Shown in pieces: positions 22,401 through 33,790 of a stretch of DNA of 64,000 nt; position 1 is the stretch's first letter; every line of letters starts with the position of its first letter. Position numbers and translations under genes: made by a program. The stretch comes from Capillidium heterosporum (Eukaryota > Entomophthoromycota > Entomophthoromycetes > Entomophthorales > Capillidiaceae), in assembly GCA_016630905.1 (NCBI GenBank), contig WBMQ01000001.1, positions 1,116,001-1,180,000 of the forward strand, in the 5' to 3' direction. A model generated the notes under the pieces. The model searched no databases and was not told where the DNA came from. It saw nothing but the letters and a program-made list of their open reading frames with translations.

Positions 22401-24353
22401 ACTATATTATTTTTTATATTGAATATTTTCCAGTTCATTTTGCACCTTCCCTTATAACAAAACTACTTTTACTATCAAAACATATATACAAGCTAAAAAT
22501 TCTCAAGTGATTTCATCGGTTATATAGAAATGGTGGATAATAAGAACTATACTAGCTTCAATTATTCAACTTTACGAGATGTAGACTTTAGTTCAAATGT
22601 TTAATCCTTTTGATTATTATTTTACATTACTTTTGTTCGTGTTATATTGAGAAAGCAAGGACGTTTGAGGCAATAAGTTAGATACTTGAATCCAAAGTCC
22701 TCTGTTACTTATCATAGGTAAGAGATTGATCTATTAGTTCTCAGTTCTCTCATCTTCGAGGATGGTCAACTAGAAAGCCTAGTTCATGGTGATATTTATG
22801 AATACTTCAACTTTGGACTGAACATGTGTTTAAAACTTGAAGTGTCCATTGTGTTTATTATTGGAACGATCTAAAATTTAAATGTGAAATATTATAAGCT
22901 TTTTGTATTTCACCTATCGATTCCTTTGTTGCATATTGATGGATCGAGGGATTTAATGAGACTAAAGCAAGTAACAAAACGACTCTGACTTTCAGATTGG
23001 TATCAAGCAACTTGTCTTTCATGAAGTGGTCCTCAACTCCGATTTGTTTTCTAATTTGATTCTTCAAAATGATAGACATGATACTTTGAACCAGCTCAGG
23101 CGAAACAAAGAAAAAGTATAGAAAACAAATAACTGATATCTATAATATGTTTTAACTCAGCTTTCTATCTGATAGGTATCGCCTTTGATAAAAATTCTAG
23201 AGTTAAAGGTTATACAGTTTAGATGGATTAATAAATACAAGTGACGACTGAAGTGGAGGGTATTTTACATCACTTTTAATATACCTACAAATATACATTC
23301 TTTATTCTTTCTAATATAATTTTTGACAGATTCTAATACTTAGATATACGAACTTTAGTAGTTAAACTATCTACTGATAAAAAATTTTATCTAATTTTAT
23401 TGCAAGTTTGGGTCAGCTTGAAGAGTGATACTTGGCCTAGGATTGCAATAGATACGATGCAGAGTTTAAATCCAAATCAGAAATATCCAGCTTTTCAAAA
23501 AATGATCGAAAAGTAATGTATATTGCTATATTCTTCCGCTCAACTTCACAATATAACATCGTCTACTGAATAAAACATTGTTAATTTGGAATTATAATAC
23601 TGAAAGAAGACCTTAGCTGTCTATTTATGTACTTTTCAAGTGCTTATCATATAAACTATAGCTTGATGCTAAAATAGCGTTACCAAGAGTATATTTAGAA
23701 TGCTAAATGAGCCATATATAGTATATTTGAAAAGTATAATATTAGTACTACTAATTTCCTAAGAGTATTACCTTTGGAACTCTCATTAGAGAATATATAT
23801 TCCAAGTTAAACGCGTTTAGATATATATTTTATATTTTATTACAGTGCAAATAATTTGCAATTTTAATTCCCATCTTCTGAATCAACTGACTTTTTGGTG
23901 TGAAAGTGCTAATTGCTTGATGTAGCTTTTTAATTAGACAAATAGAAATACTTTACTTCAGACTTCTTAAAATCATAATTCAATGCACCCTTAGATTCAC
24001 TTTCAAACCTACTTTCAATGTAAAAGCTGTAGAATCAATAACAATAGTACTAAATCTTTTAAAACTGTAGTCTATTAGTCAATTAAACTTACACCCTCAA
24101 GCAGCCAAATTGATAACTTATTGATAAAAAGATAGGTGTACTTTTAATACTCCTGAAAACCTAATGACAAAGCAACCTAGTGCCATTTAAAGGCTTTCTA
24201 TTGGTGAACTGTAAACGCTTCGTAGAGTATCTCCATAAAACAAAGGTGAGCAACGAAACACCTTATTTGAAAACGAAATGTAAAACCATAAATCAAATAC
24301 CTATACTAATCTATTTTATAAATTTACAGCAGCAGCATTGATAAATAAGTAAC
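22401..24353. other. AT-rich spacer, no supported gene
   Basis: About 2 kb. One minus-strand frame of 73 codons (22858-23079) is unrecognised. No repeat or RNA gene was identified. Confidence 0.4.
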
Positions 24354-25842
24354 ATGTCAGCTAAAATAAATCCACCAACCTCTAGTTCATCAGTTCAATT
24401 AAACGATCCCAAGAAAGATCTGGTAATGCTTAAATTTCCTATACTTCAACCCTCTACAACTTTCAAATTGTCGTTTCAAAAATGGTAACTTACTTTACTT
24501 AAAAGTACACCCCACTTGGAGGGTACGTAGGTTTCGATAGTATCACCAACCAGATCCAGAGAAAGTTCCTTAAACGTGGGTTCCAACTGAACATCATGTT
24601 GGTTGGTAAGCTTTTGTTAAATTGTGAACCTTTTATTAAATAAATCAGGTGAGAGTGGCATGGGTAAATCTACCTTTGTCAACACTTTGTTTGCTGCCCA
24701 TTTGTTGGATTCCAAAGGTCGCAAGACAGCTGCTCAACCCAATCGTAAGACAGTGGATATCGAACCGGTTTCCCATGGTAACCATTATTTCATTTTTAGC
24801 ATTATATTCTGATAATCTATAAAAGTGCTAAATGAGAACGGTGTTAAATTGCGATTAACTATTATCGATACCCCCGGTTATGGAGACCAAGTTAACAACG
24901 ATCGTTGGTAAATTTTACTAAGCTTTATAAAAATCTAATTTCCAATAGCTGGGAACCTATTGTAACCTACATAAAGGATCAACATGGTGCTTACCTCAAG
25001 AAAGAACTTACTGCCACCCGTGACCGCTTTATCGAGGATACTCGAATCCATTGCTGCTTGTTCTTTATCCCACCTACTGGGCATGCGTAAGTTTAATTTT
25101 TATCTCCACTTTGAAATTGAACATCTATATGTATTATAGTTTAAAACCCATCGACATTATGGTTTTACAGAAGCTCGTTGAGGTAGTCAATATAGTCCCA
25201 GTGATCGCCAAGTCAGACTGCCTAACTGTCGTCGAAAAGTTGGCGTTCAAGGAGCGTATCCAACGTGAGATTGAGTTCCACAACATTCAGCTTTACCCCT
25301 ACTCCTCGATTGAAGATGATGAGGAGGATAAGGCCACTAATGCCTCCATCAAGCAGGCTTTACCTTTCGCTATTGTCGGCTCCGAGTTCACTACCGAGGT
25401 TGCCGGCAAGACTGTACGTGCTCGTAAGAACCGATGGGGTATAATTAATGGTAAGCACCTATTTATTTATAACCAAATTTAACTATGTAAAATTTAGTTG
25501 AAGATCCCGAACATTGCGAGTTCATCCAGTTGCGAGACTTCATCACCCGGTAACTTTATAGCTTAATTAAGTGCTAATACTATCTTCAATTTTTACAGCA
25601 CTCATCTACAGGACCTAATTGAGACTACGCAATACCGCCACTACGAAACCTTCCGCTCTCAGCAGATCAAGGCCTACACTTACGCCTCTCAGAGCCAGCA
25701 GCAAGGCCGTAGCAATCGCTCCCAGAGTCCACCTACCGCCTCCAGCCCCGGTCCTAGTTCAGGCTATCCTCACCCTGGCCACCACAGTGCTCTCCCCACT
25801 TCTGGTAAAACTTCCAGCCCATCTTCTCCCTTCCCTCAGTGA
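24354..25842 (+). CDS. Septin, Cdc10-type
   Basis: GTP-binding cytoskeletal protein forming hetero-oligomeric filaments at the division site. Seven introns, all GT-AG; the first is 24423-24505. The start [13 protein letters not shown] leads into [28 protein letters not shown]. The P-loop GESGMGKST is at residues 57-65, DTPGYGD is the G3 motif and AKSD the G4 motif, and a septin-unique element ends near [16 protein letters not shown]. The C terminus is a short Ser/Gln/Pro-rich tail ([14 protein letters not shown]) without a coiled coil, which is the Cdc10 pattern. It ends at TGA 25840-25842. Confidence 0.9.
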
Positions 25843-26160
25843 GTTAAAGGAATATAGGTAGTTGTCGTTTAAACTCTATAACCCTTAATAAACCTGGTTT
25901 ATGGACCTGAAGTAAGATGTTTTAGTATAGTTTTCGATTTGTTTATTTTTATGCTATTGAGAATTTATAATGATGTTGATTATGAATTTTGCATATTAGT
26001 ATTTGATACGCTTATACCACTGTTACTTTCCCTTCTCTTACACTTTTGTTAGAAAGGTTGTTAGCTTCTATATTATTTATTGTGAAATATCCTACATTAT
26101 ATTTAAAGTTTTCAACTACTTGAGAGTTAAACAATACATATTTTATTGGTAAATATCTCA
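25843..26160. other. Convergent 3' spacer
   Basis: Lies between the septin stop and the stop of the Ser-rich minus-strand gene. AT-rich with nothing recognised. Confidence 0.5.
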
Positions 26161-26808
26161 TCAACTTACAAAAAGTAACGCTAGTACCAAAAATATATAG
26201 CTGTACAGCTTCCAATCCAACTTCCAATTTGAACTACTTGAACTTTGGTTTATTATCGTAAACCCAGCACTTGAAGTAATGTTAGATCCTTCAGTTGCCA
26301 TAACCTGTTTGGTAGGGTAACTTGACATCTCTGCAGTTTTAGTTTTTGCCCCTCGACCACTACTGTTGTTGATACTGCCCAAAGCTGTAGATTCGGTTCG
26401 ATTCCAAACTCGGTGACTACTTTTGGATGGAACATTCAAGTTAAATGGTACACTTGGACTTGGACTTGCATTCGTATTTGAACTTGGGCTGTTTGTGGAT
26501 GGATTTGGTATTAGGTTCGTACTTGAGCTTGGGCTTGTATTGAAGCTTGCACTGGAAATTAAGGTGGCATTTACTACCGACATAGGTACTGGTGGACGTC
26601 CCATACCATCACGAGGATGGGAATGAGAGTGAGTTGGATGACTTATGACATCAAAGGTTGAACTTAAACTTGGGCTTGAACTTGAACTGATATTAGTTGA
26701 TACAGTAGTTTGAATAGAGCTGGAACTGGAACTAGAAGGTAGATTGATGTTTCGTTTTATAGATGTAGTAGCTGATATATTGGTACTGTTCAGTTTACTA
26801 GTAGCCAT
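26161..26808 (-). CDS. Ser/Thr-rich protein with C-terminal membrane anchor
   Basis: A 215-residue frame, no intron needed. Residues 1-190 are strongly Ser/Thr/Asn/Pro-rich with no predicted fold and no signal peptide. The last about 15 residues (YSYIFLVLALLFVS) form one hydrophobic helix ending the protein, the layout of a tail-anchored protein. A GPI signal is less likely without a signal peptide. Function unknown. The overlapping plus-strand frame at 26423 is a shadow of the biased composition. Confidence 0.6.
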   Translation of the reverse strand: MATSKLNSTNISATTSIKRNINLPSSSSSSSIQTTVSTNISSSSSPSLSSTFDVISHPTHSHSHPRDGMGRPPVPMSVVNATLISSASFNTSPSSSTNLIPNPSTNSPSSNTNASPSPSVPFNLNVPSKSSHRVWNRTESTALGSINNSSGRGAKTKTAEMSSYPTKQVMATEGSNITSSAGFTIINQSSSSSNWKLDWKLYSYIFLVLALLFVS

Positions 26809-27718
26809 CGTAATTAAGGATATATATCTTTGGCAATTACTTAAATGTGTCTTGTATTTTATCGACTATAATTTATATATGGTTTAATTACAATTTATCA
26901 TTTGATGGTGAAGTGTTTGATTTACCGAATATTAAACTTTGGATTATGAAAGTATCTAATATCCAGGTAGAAATTCCGAAATAAACCGAAATTTTGGGAA
27001 AAGGGTAGGAATTTATGATGGTATATGGCACATGTTTGCAATTAGAATTTGATCTTTTAAGCATAAACCATTGGCTTGAAATAAGCTAATATTTGTGTTG
27101 GAAGTTTTGATGACAGGTACTGTAGGCTTCATTAAATAGCTAATGCATTCTTATTATAATTTAGATGTGTAGCAGTTGACCTCCCATCAAAGTTTTAAAA
27201 GGACAGTTCAAAATATTATTTTCTGGTAAAGATGTGCTACAGGCACATACTGACTGTAGGACCACGGTTCAAGAGACTGCTCAAATTTAACCAATTACAG
27301 ATCTCGACTTTCACAATGATTGAAAATTCTATTTAAAACTTTGTAAAACCTTGGGTTTGCAAATCCACATCGCCTACTACTCTGTTCAGACAAATTGGGT
27401 AGTTGTTTGTAATTGAAGTTGTAGACAGCCATCAACTTTTCGGATCAGATATGGACATTTTAAGCTTAGCAGACTAGCTGGCTTGACTGGCAATGACAGG
27501 AAACAGAATATTCGCTTAGGCCAATTTAACCTCAACTTAATCCTTAATTGGATCACAGCTTAGCTTCCTAAAATGGCAACAGAGCTGTTTGACAATTTGA
27601 CGGGTGTCTAAAGGTAAAGGGTTGTATCAAGTAACACTAACAGCAATATGATCGGAATAAGACTACAACTTCTCAATACTTCAATTAGACAAGTAGAATT
27701 GCCAAAAATTAAAACACG
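26809..27718. other. Divergent spacer upstream of the Zn-cluster gene
   Basis: Presumed promoter region of the regulator at 27719 and of the Ser-rich gene. No gene recognised. Confidence 0.4.
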
Positions 27719-29543
27719 ATGCCAGCTTGCGATAGTTGTAGGGTAGCTCGAGTTAAATGCGATAACGCTGAAAAAGAGTGCGTCCGATGCAGAAAGTTGG
27801 AATTAAAGTGCACCTACATCTATTATATCGAACGAAAGATGGCTTGTGTGACGTGTAAGGTTAAGAAAAGATACTGCAACAAAGCTTCACCAACCTGCCA
27901 CTACTGCCAAACTAGGGAACTTAAATGTGAATACTTGGACCCCAACTGTTACCCTTCATCAGTATTTAAGTACGAAAAAATCCAACACACCTACCGATCA
28001 CAAGAAACTTTACAAGTTTGTAATGGCACCTCCGTGCCCAGGCAAGTTTATTACCATCGTTACCAACTCCAACCCGAAAGGTCAACCTAAAAACATTCTC
28101 TTAACTTTCAATTTGAAAACTAAAAGCTGGAGCGAGCATAACTCCAACCTAAACGATGTCAAGATGAGTATATTATCTTTCTCGGCTACATTCAACCTGC
28201 CAAAGCTAGGTACCAATGGCATGGAAGATTTAGTCAAAGGTAGAAAGTTTTACTTGACTGAAGCTTTGGTGAGGCACCTACTCGATCTCTTTTACTTCAA
28301 TATAGGTGCCTACCTGCCTGTAGTCCCAAGAATTTATCTAGATTACCTATTGTTCCATCGCCCCAAAGAGAAGAGCACGTTGCTTTTGTTGTTTACTATG
28401 TGCTTTCTCGCTTCCAACAACTTGGAGTCGCTGTCTCTATGCTTGACACTTAAACAAGAGTTTGCCAAAAAGATATCTATTTTCTACAAATTAACTTATA
28501 CGCAACCTTCATTACCTGTCTTTATGACTAACCTTTTACTCTCTTTTGCCAACAGCAAGGACTTTGACAACCCTTCAATTTTTTCCCAGCGGTTCTATCA
28601 CTGCCAAGCAGTACGTATGGGACACCTACTAGGTATTCACTTGAGTAATTGTAAAAGCAGTGCCGCCCGGAACGAACTGTTCAACCGGTTGTACCTCATC
28701 TTAAGTATCAATGATCTGATATTCTTTACTCCAGTTGGAAAGCTTTTGGCACCGTTGCTTGACTTTGCTAAGGCTCGGGCCCCTGCGTTCTGTAAGGAGA
28801 TTGATACTAAATTACCAAAGTCTAGTCCACCATTCCCAGGGCTGGTAACTAGCCACAGTCAACCTTATTTACTACTGAAAGTTCAAGTTGACTACTTATT
28901 TATAGCAAAGAAGTTTTCAGCTCTCATGCTTCAGTACCAAGCCTGTACAAGTAAAGTTGACTCTAAAGCTAAAGATGAAATCACCATTAACTTCCTCGCC
29001 AAGATACTGACGCTGGAAAGGAGCCTACATAAATGTATATTTACCTACCCGTTTACTTATGGGCCACTAGCTCTCAACCCACATGTACTCGAAATACCCA
29101 AGGATCCAGCCTTGATCCATCTCTTTGTCGGCTACATGTGCTTTGTCGTCGATATGCACCTCCCTTTCGTAGACAATTTTGCCCATCAAGCTCTTGTAGT
29201 TAACTTTGACTTTTACATATCGTCCATCCAACTGCACGACTTTATAAGCTTGAAAAGTGAACTCAAGGCGATTTTAGCAGCATTGCTAGCTGTTAAAACC
29301 TTTATCGGCCATTACGGCCACTTCATCAACTCGGGCATCTTCTATAAATGGATGCGTATCCTCACTTTGATGTGCTTTATCGATAAGTTTGTCAAGCAGT
29401 TAAGGTCATTTAGGGTGAGGCCTCCAGTATTGGATCTTCTTTTAAGTTATAACAAGCAGATTATCGATATACTGCATAGGTATAAGACGCGCTGGCCCAT
29501 CATTGAGACGGTACTCAGCCGCGTCACTAATTTTTCGGAGTAG
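27719..29543 (+). CDS. Transcription factor with two tandem Zn2Cys6 clusters, one-base frameshift after them
   Basis: Starts MPACDSC. The first binuclear cluster uses Cys 4, 7, 14, 21, 24 and 31 and the second Cys 43, 46, 53, 60, 63 and 70; both fit CX2CX6CX6CX2CX6C exactly. The rest continues in another frame: an extra T at 27947 separates CEYLDPN from VTLHQYLSTKK. Apart from that base the frame is open to TAG at 29541-29543, giving about 605 residues. The helical body has blocks DLFYFNIGAYLPVVPR, MCFLASNNLESLSLC, FMTNLLLSFANSKDFD and GIFYKWMRILTLM, typical of fungal regulator middle domains. Near-full conservation suggests a living gene with an assembly error, or a very young pseudogene. 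Targets unknown. Confidence 0.75.
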
Positions 29544-32129
29544 TTGTAGAGTTTGATCCGACGTGTCATTTCGCTAGAAGAGATACCGCCTTAGACCCTT
29601 CATATATTTGGTTCATTTTTATACCGTTACAAGGTCTCCTACGTCGATATTTCAAGTTTTCGAGCGTGGCTATAGTATTCAAATCAGCTTCACTATTGAG
29701 TATAAGGTATCGAGTTATTTAAGCTATTTGACAGATAATCAAAGCTTTCTTACCGGTTTGCCTTGAAGTGCTCAATCTATAGCTCTTGCTTTAGAAACAT
29801 ACTGTTTAATTCATTGGATATAGTATTTATTTAAATGATTGGGGATTGTATAAAGTACTTGAATTTAATGTTTCGATAGCTGATAGACTATTTGCAACAC
29901 CTATTTGAAGCTCTATCTTCAATGTTTTAATAGTAATCAATGAATTATTTAAAAGTAAAATACTTGTATAGTTTATTTATCATCATACTGATGCTAGAAG
30001 AGTAAGTTGCTTTAGTGTACAAATACGCTATGCTATCCAATTGTTTTGTTTAAATGCTTAGTGAAGGGCTGATGTTATTGGAAAGTCGATAGTACAAAGC
30101 TGAAGGATGGCTTGGTAAATGGTTACTTTTGTTTAGACTTGATTTGCTTCAACCTAATGATTACTAGAAATCGCATTGTACTTTTAAAACTTTATATCGG
30201 ATGGAATTAAACACAAATTTAAGACTACCCTTCCTATATACTACTATTTCAAAACCTTAATGACAAGGTATCAACCGGCCGCGTAATTCATGTCATTTTC
30301 TTTCCGAATTAATTCTGTAGACCTGGAAATGAAAAGTTCCATATTTAAAAGTTCTTATATTCCACAATTAATTTGACCTTATATCCGACTTGATGGGGAT
30401 AGATAAGCAGATATGTAACTTTTACATGGAACTAAGGCTTCATGGATGATAAACTCTTCAACTAGAATTTGAGAAACTCCCAACTTCAAATTTAGCTTGA
30501 GGAGGCTATTAGTGAACTAAATCTTATTATGCAGACATCCTTTGTTTAGCATCTATAACCTTTCAACAAATTTATCACTCTTGGTGATATACAGCACTGA
30601 TAGCAATCTTTGTGGACTGATAGTACTGTTCCTTTTTAGGAAACCCGTGAAACATCTGAGAGGAATCGATAAATTGCTTACGAATATTAGCTTTTAATTT
30701 AGTATACATAAAAGCTACTTAGTAATGCAGAGTTTAATATACTTTTAGTGTTGCTGTAGGTTTAGTGTGACCTCACTAATTCTACCTACTACTTTTCTAT
30801 TCAAAAGACTTATGTAACGTGTTGTATGACAAAGAAACTATGGAAATGGGTTCATATTAAATATGAAAAGTTCTTGTAGGAGGATTATTACACCTCGTGT
30901 TTTAAACTACATACATTAGTAAAGATACAACCTATGCTTCTTAAATTTAAGTCTAGAAGATCTTTAGAAATATATGTATCAGCTTCACTTAGATTACTAA
31001 AAAAGTGGTACGATCTTGGTACATAGGCTATGCTACTATAGAAGATATCCAGCAATGTAATTTCTTTAAACAAGTAATGGTCAATATACTTCTAAAGGCA
31101 CTTGTTTTCAAGGTTTGTTCGCTTGTAAATCTATCAAAGGTATAGCTATTGATACATTTCCATTCCACCTGAAGATGGACAATAAATCTTTACTATAGAG
31201 CCGAAAGAAATCAAAACTTAATGAATACGATGAACTTGAAAGTTGATGTTAAATGAATCTCTACTAGGGCTCTTTCATATCAGTAAAGATTCATCCTTGA
31301 CTGTTTACTTATTTGTGTGTCCTCTTTTTCAATCCCACCCAAGTGATTTTGGCCAACAAATCCTGCTATATCAAATATATATTGGTAACACCCTTCTAAA
31401 TAGCTTAATTTCATGGAAACATTTGTTTTATACGAGAAGAATCGGAAGCAAATATATATAGAGCTCTACTCCTTCAAAGTATTACTGGAAACTTGAATTA
31501 GAATTTCCCTAAGCTTCTAGGTCTACCTTTTGATTACCAATTTAGTGGCAAGTTGGAATGAAGCTTGTTTACACTAAAGATTAACGAACAGACTTGTGTT
31601 TTACAGCTACTAGGCCTGTTGAATCTAACAAAAGATATTATCTTTTAAGTTAAATAGTGCTTGATTCGTCTTGCTAGATACAGGTAGCGGTGATTTGTGG
31701 GCAATCGAGTCTCTAATTTTTATATAAGTTGACATAAATCTATGGAAAGGATAAGCTCAATAGAACCAAGACTTTTGCTAGGCAGCTTAGTCCTGTCTTT
31801 ATAAAATAGATCCAACAAAAGAGGAATGTGAAGTCAGTTCTACTTGTAGAACCGACTTGAAATATCAATATTCCACTGTTCAAGGCATCTCTCTTTCGTC
31901 ACTAGGTTATTCTCACCGTCTGCTACACTTTTCCAACTAAAGTACTTACTCCCAGTTTCAACCAAGAAATTAAAGATTATAACGTGTAGATCTTATGAGG
32001 TTATGTATCCCTATAAAAACTGTGCAATTCTTTATAAATTCATTTGCACAAAAACCTACATTTAACCTGAACGAAGTAGCAATCATCATTGAGCATAAGT
32101 TGAGGTCACATCACAAACTCAAAATCAAA
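29544..32129. other. AT-rich spacer with a duplicated segment
   Basis: Downstream of the regulator. About 30130-30600 resembles 34288-34830, listed separately. No supported gene in the remainder. Confidence 0.4.
30130..30600. repeat. Copy A of a dispersed duplicated segment
   Basis: Resembles 34288-34830. For example, GACTTGATTTGCTTCAACCT at about 30132 matches GACTTGATCTGCTTCAACCT at about 34290, followed by AATCGCAT and GGAATTAA blocks. A second block near 30480-30545 matches one near 34670-34735 (GGCTATTAGTGAACTAAA against GGCTGTTAGTAAATTAAA). Both copies lie a few hundred bases downstream of a Zn-cluster regulator copy. Confidence 0.55.
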
Positions 32130-33790
32130 ATTCCAGTTTGTGACAGTTGTAGAACAGCAAGAATCAAATGCAACAATCCAAGTTTAAAATGCACGCAATG
32201 TAAAGAGTGGAAGATAAAGTACACCTACATTCACTACATCTAAAGAAGATAGCTTGTATGACCTGTAGAATCAAGAGGAGATACTATAGCAAGACACTAC
32301 CAACCTGTATCTACTGTCAGATATTTTAGTTATAAAGGAGCGCAACAACTACATCATCTATAGAGAACTTTGCAAGTTGACGTCGACACCAACATTCCTA
32401 AGGGAGTATATTACCACTTTTTACAGGCCAACTTGAAAAGTAAGTTTAATTGTTGTTTTCCTTTTTAACTTGAAATAGATAGCTTTGATGGAAATAGTTT
32501 CAATCCATCAAGCATTAATATGGTCATGTCAGCTTTCTCAACTATATTCAACCTACCCAAGCCAAATACTGACCTTATAGTCATTAGCGTTTCCAACTGA
32601 AATTTTTACTTGACTCATTTTAATTAAGCATCTTATCGACTTGTTCTACTTCAGCATGGGTACATACCTCGACGTAGTTTCAAAACCTTATTTAGACTAT
32701 CTGATAGCGAATCGATCCAAAGAGAGTAGCACATCCCTTTTAGTTTACACTATTTATTTCATTGCTTCCAACAGCTTCAAGTCAATTTCATTAAGTCCCG
32801 TACTTAAACATGAGTTTGCAAAATACCTTTCTGCTCTGCACAGGATAACTTACATGAAATCTTTGTTACCTCTCTTTATGATAAATCTACTCTTCTCCTT
32901 TTTTAACCGTACTGACTTCTCTAACCCATTGATATTTTCCCAGAAATTCTACCACTATCAAGCTGTATGCCTATGTCACCTATTAAGTATCTATCTCAGT
33001 TATATTAGAAGCAATGAAGTTTGAAACGAGATTTACAACCGGCTGTACCTCATTTTAAGCCTGAACGACATCATATTCTTCACCTCGATTGAGACGGACT
33101 TCACATCTTTGTAAGAGTTCTCCAACATTAGGGCACTCTATTTTTGTAAACTTATTGGCATCACTTTACCAAAATCTATTCAACTCGTTCCTAAACTAGT
33201 AGTTAGCCACAATCAACACTATCTTTTGTTGAAGGTTCAAGCTGAATTCATAGATATCGTTTAAGTGTTTTCTATTGCCAAAATATTAACTATGGAGAAG
33301 AAATTATATAGATACTTCTTCATCTCACCTTTTACTCAAGATCCCCTAGCTCTAGATCCTAATATCCTCAAGGTACTGTGAGACTCAGCTTTAATTCACC
33401 TCTTTGCCAGTTACCCCACCTACCTCTAGTTAACATTTCTGATCAAGAAAACTTAATAATTGAGATATAGTTTTGATGAACTTAGTATCTTGAAAGATTT
33501 TATCAACTTGAGATACGAATTAAAGACAATTTTGGCTTCACTTTCAGCTATTAAAGTTTTTGTTGACTACCACGATCATTATACCAATTTAGAGATCTTT
33601 TACAAGTGAATGCACGTACTTACTTTGTTGCTACATATCAATTGATTCCTCAAGGAACTAAGGATGTTTAGAGACAGGCTGTTGGTATTGAACCTTTTTG
33701 TGGACTATCTTTGACAAATTTTCGATATTTTACATGGATATAAATCTAGTTGACTGACTATCGATAGTATATTTGGATGTGTTCACAGCT
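32130..33790 (+). pseudogene. Heavily decayed double-Zn-cluster regulator
   Basis: Collinear with 27719-29543 but with many stops and shifts. The start codon is ATT in place of ATG (IPVCDSCRTARIKC at 32130). The sixth Cys of the first cluster is Tyr (IKYTY), the second cluster has lost a Cys (RRYYSK), and TAG follows CIYCQIF. Recognisable body blocks are LFYFSMGTYLDVVSK, YFIASNSFKSISLSP, FMINLLFSFFNRTDF and QKFYHYQAVCLCHLLSIY, ending with a remnant of the terminal LLLSY/ILHRYK region near 33700-33750. Confidence 0.75.

Noticed and set aside
26423-26626. Plus-strand frame with repeated GLG/LELGL pattern
   Set aside because: Antisense shadow of the Ser/Asn-rich minus-strand gene.
27719-29543. 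Intron in place of the frameshift in the double-Zn regulator
   Set aside because: No GT/AG pair near 27947 restores the frame without removing conserved residues; a one-base insertion is the simplest reading.
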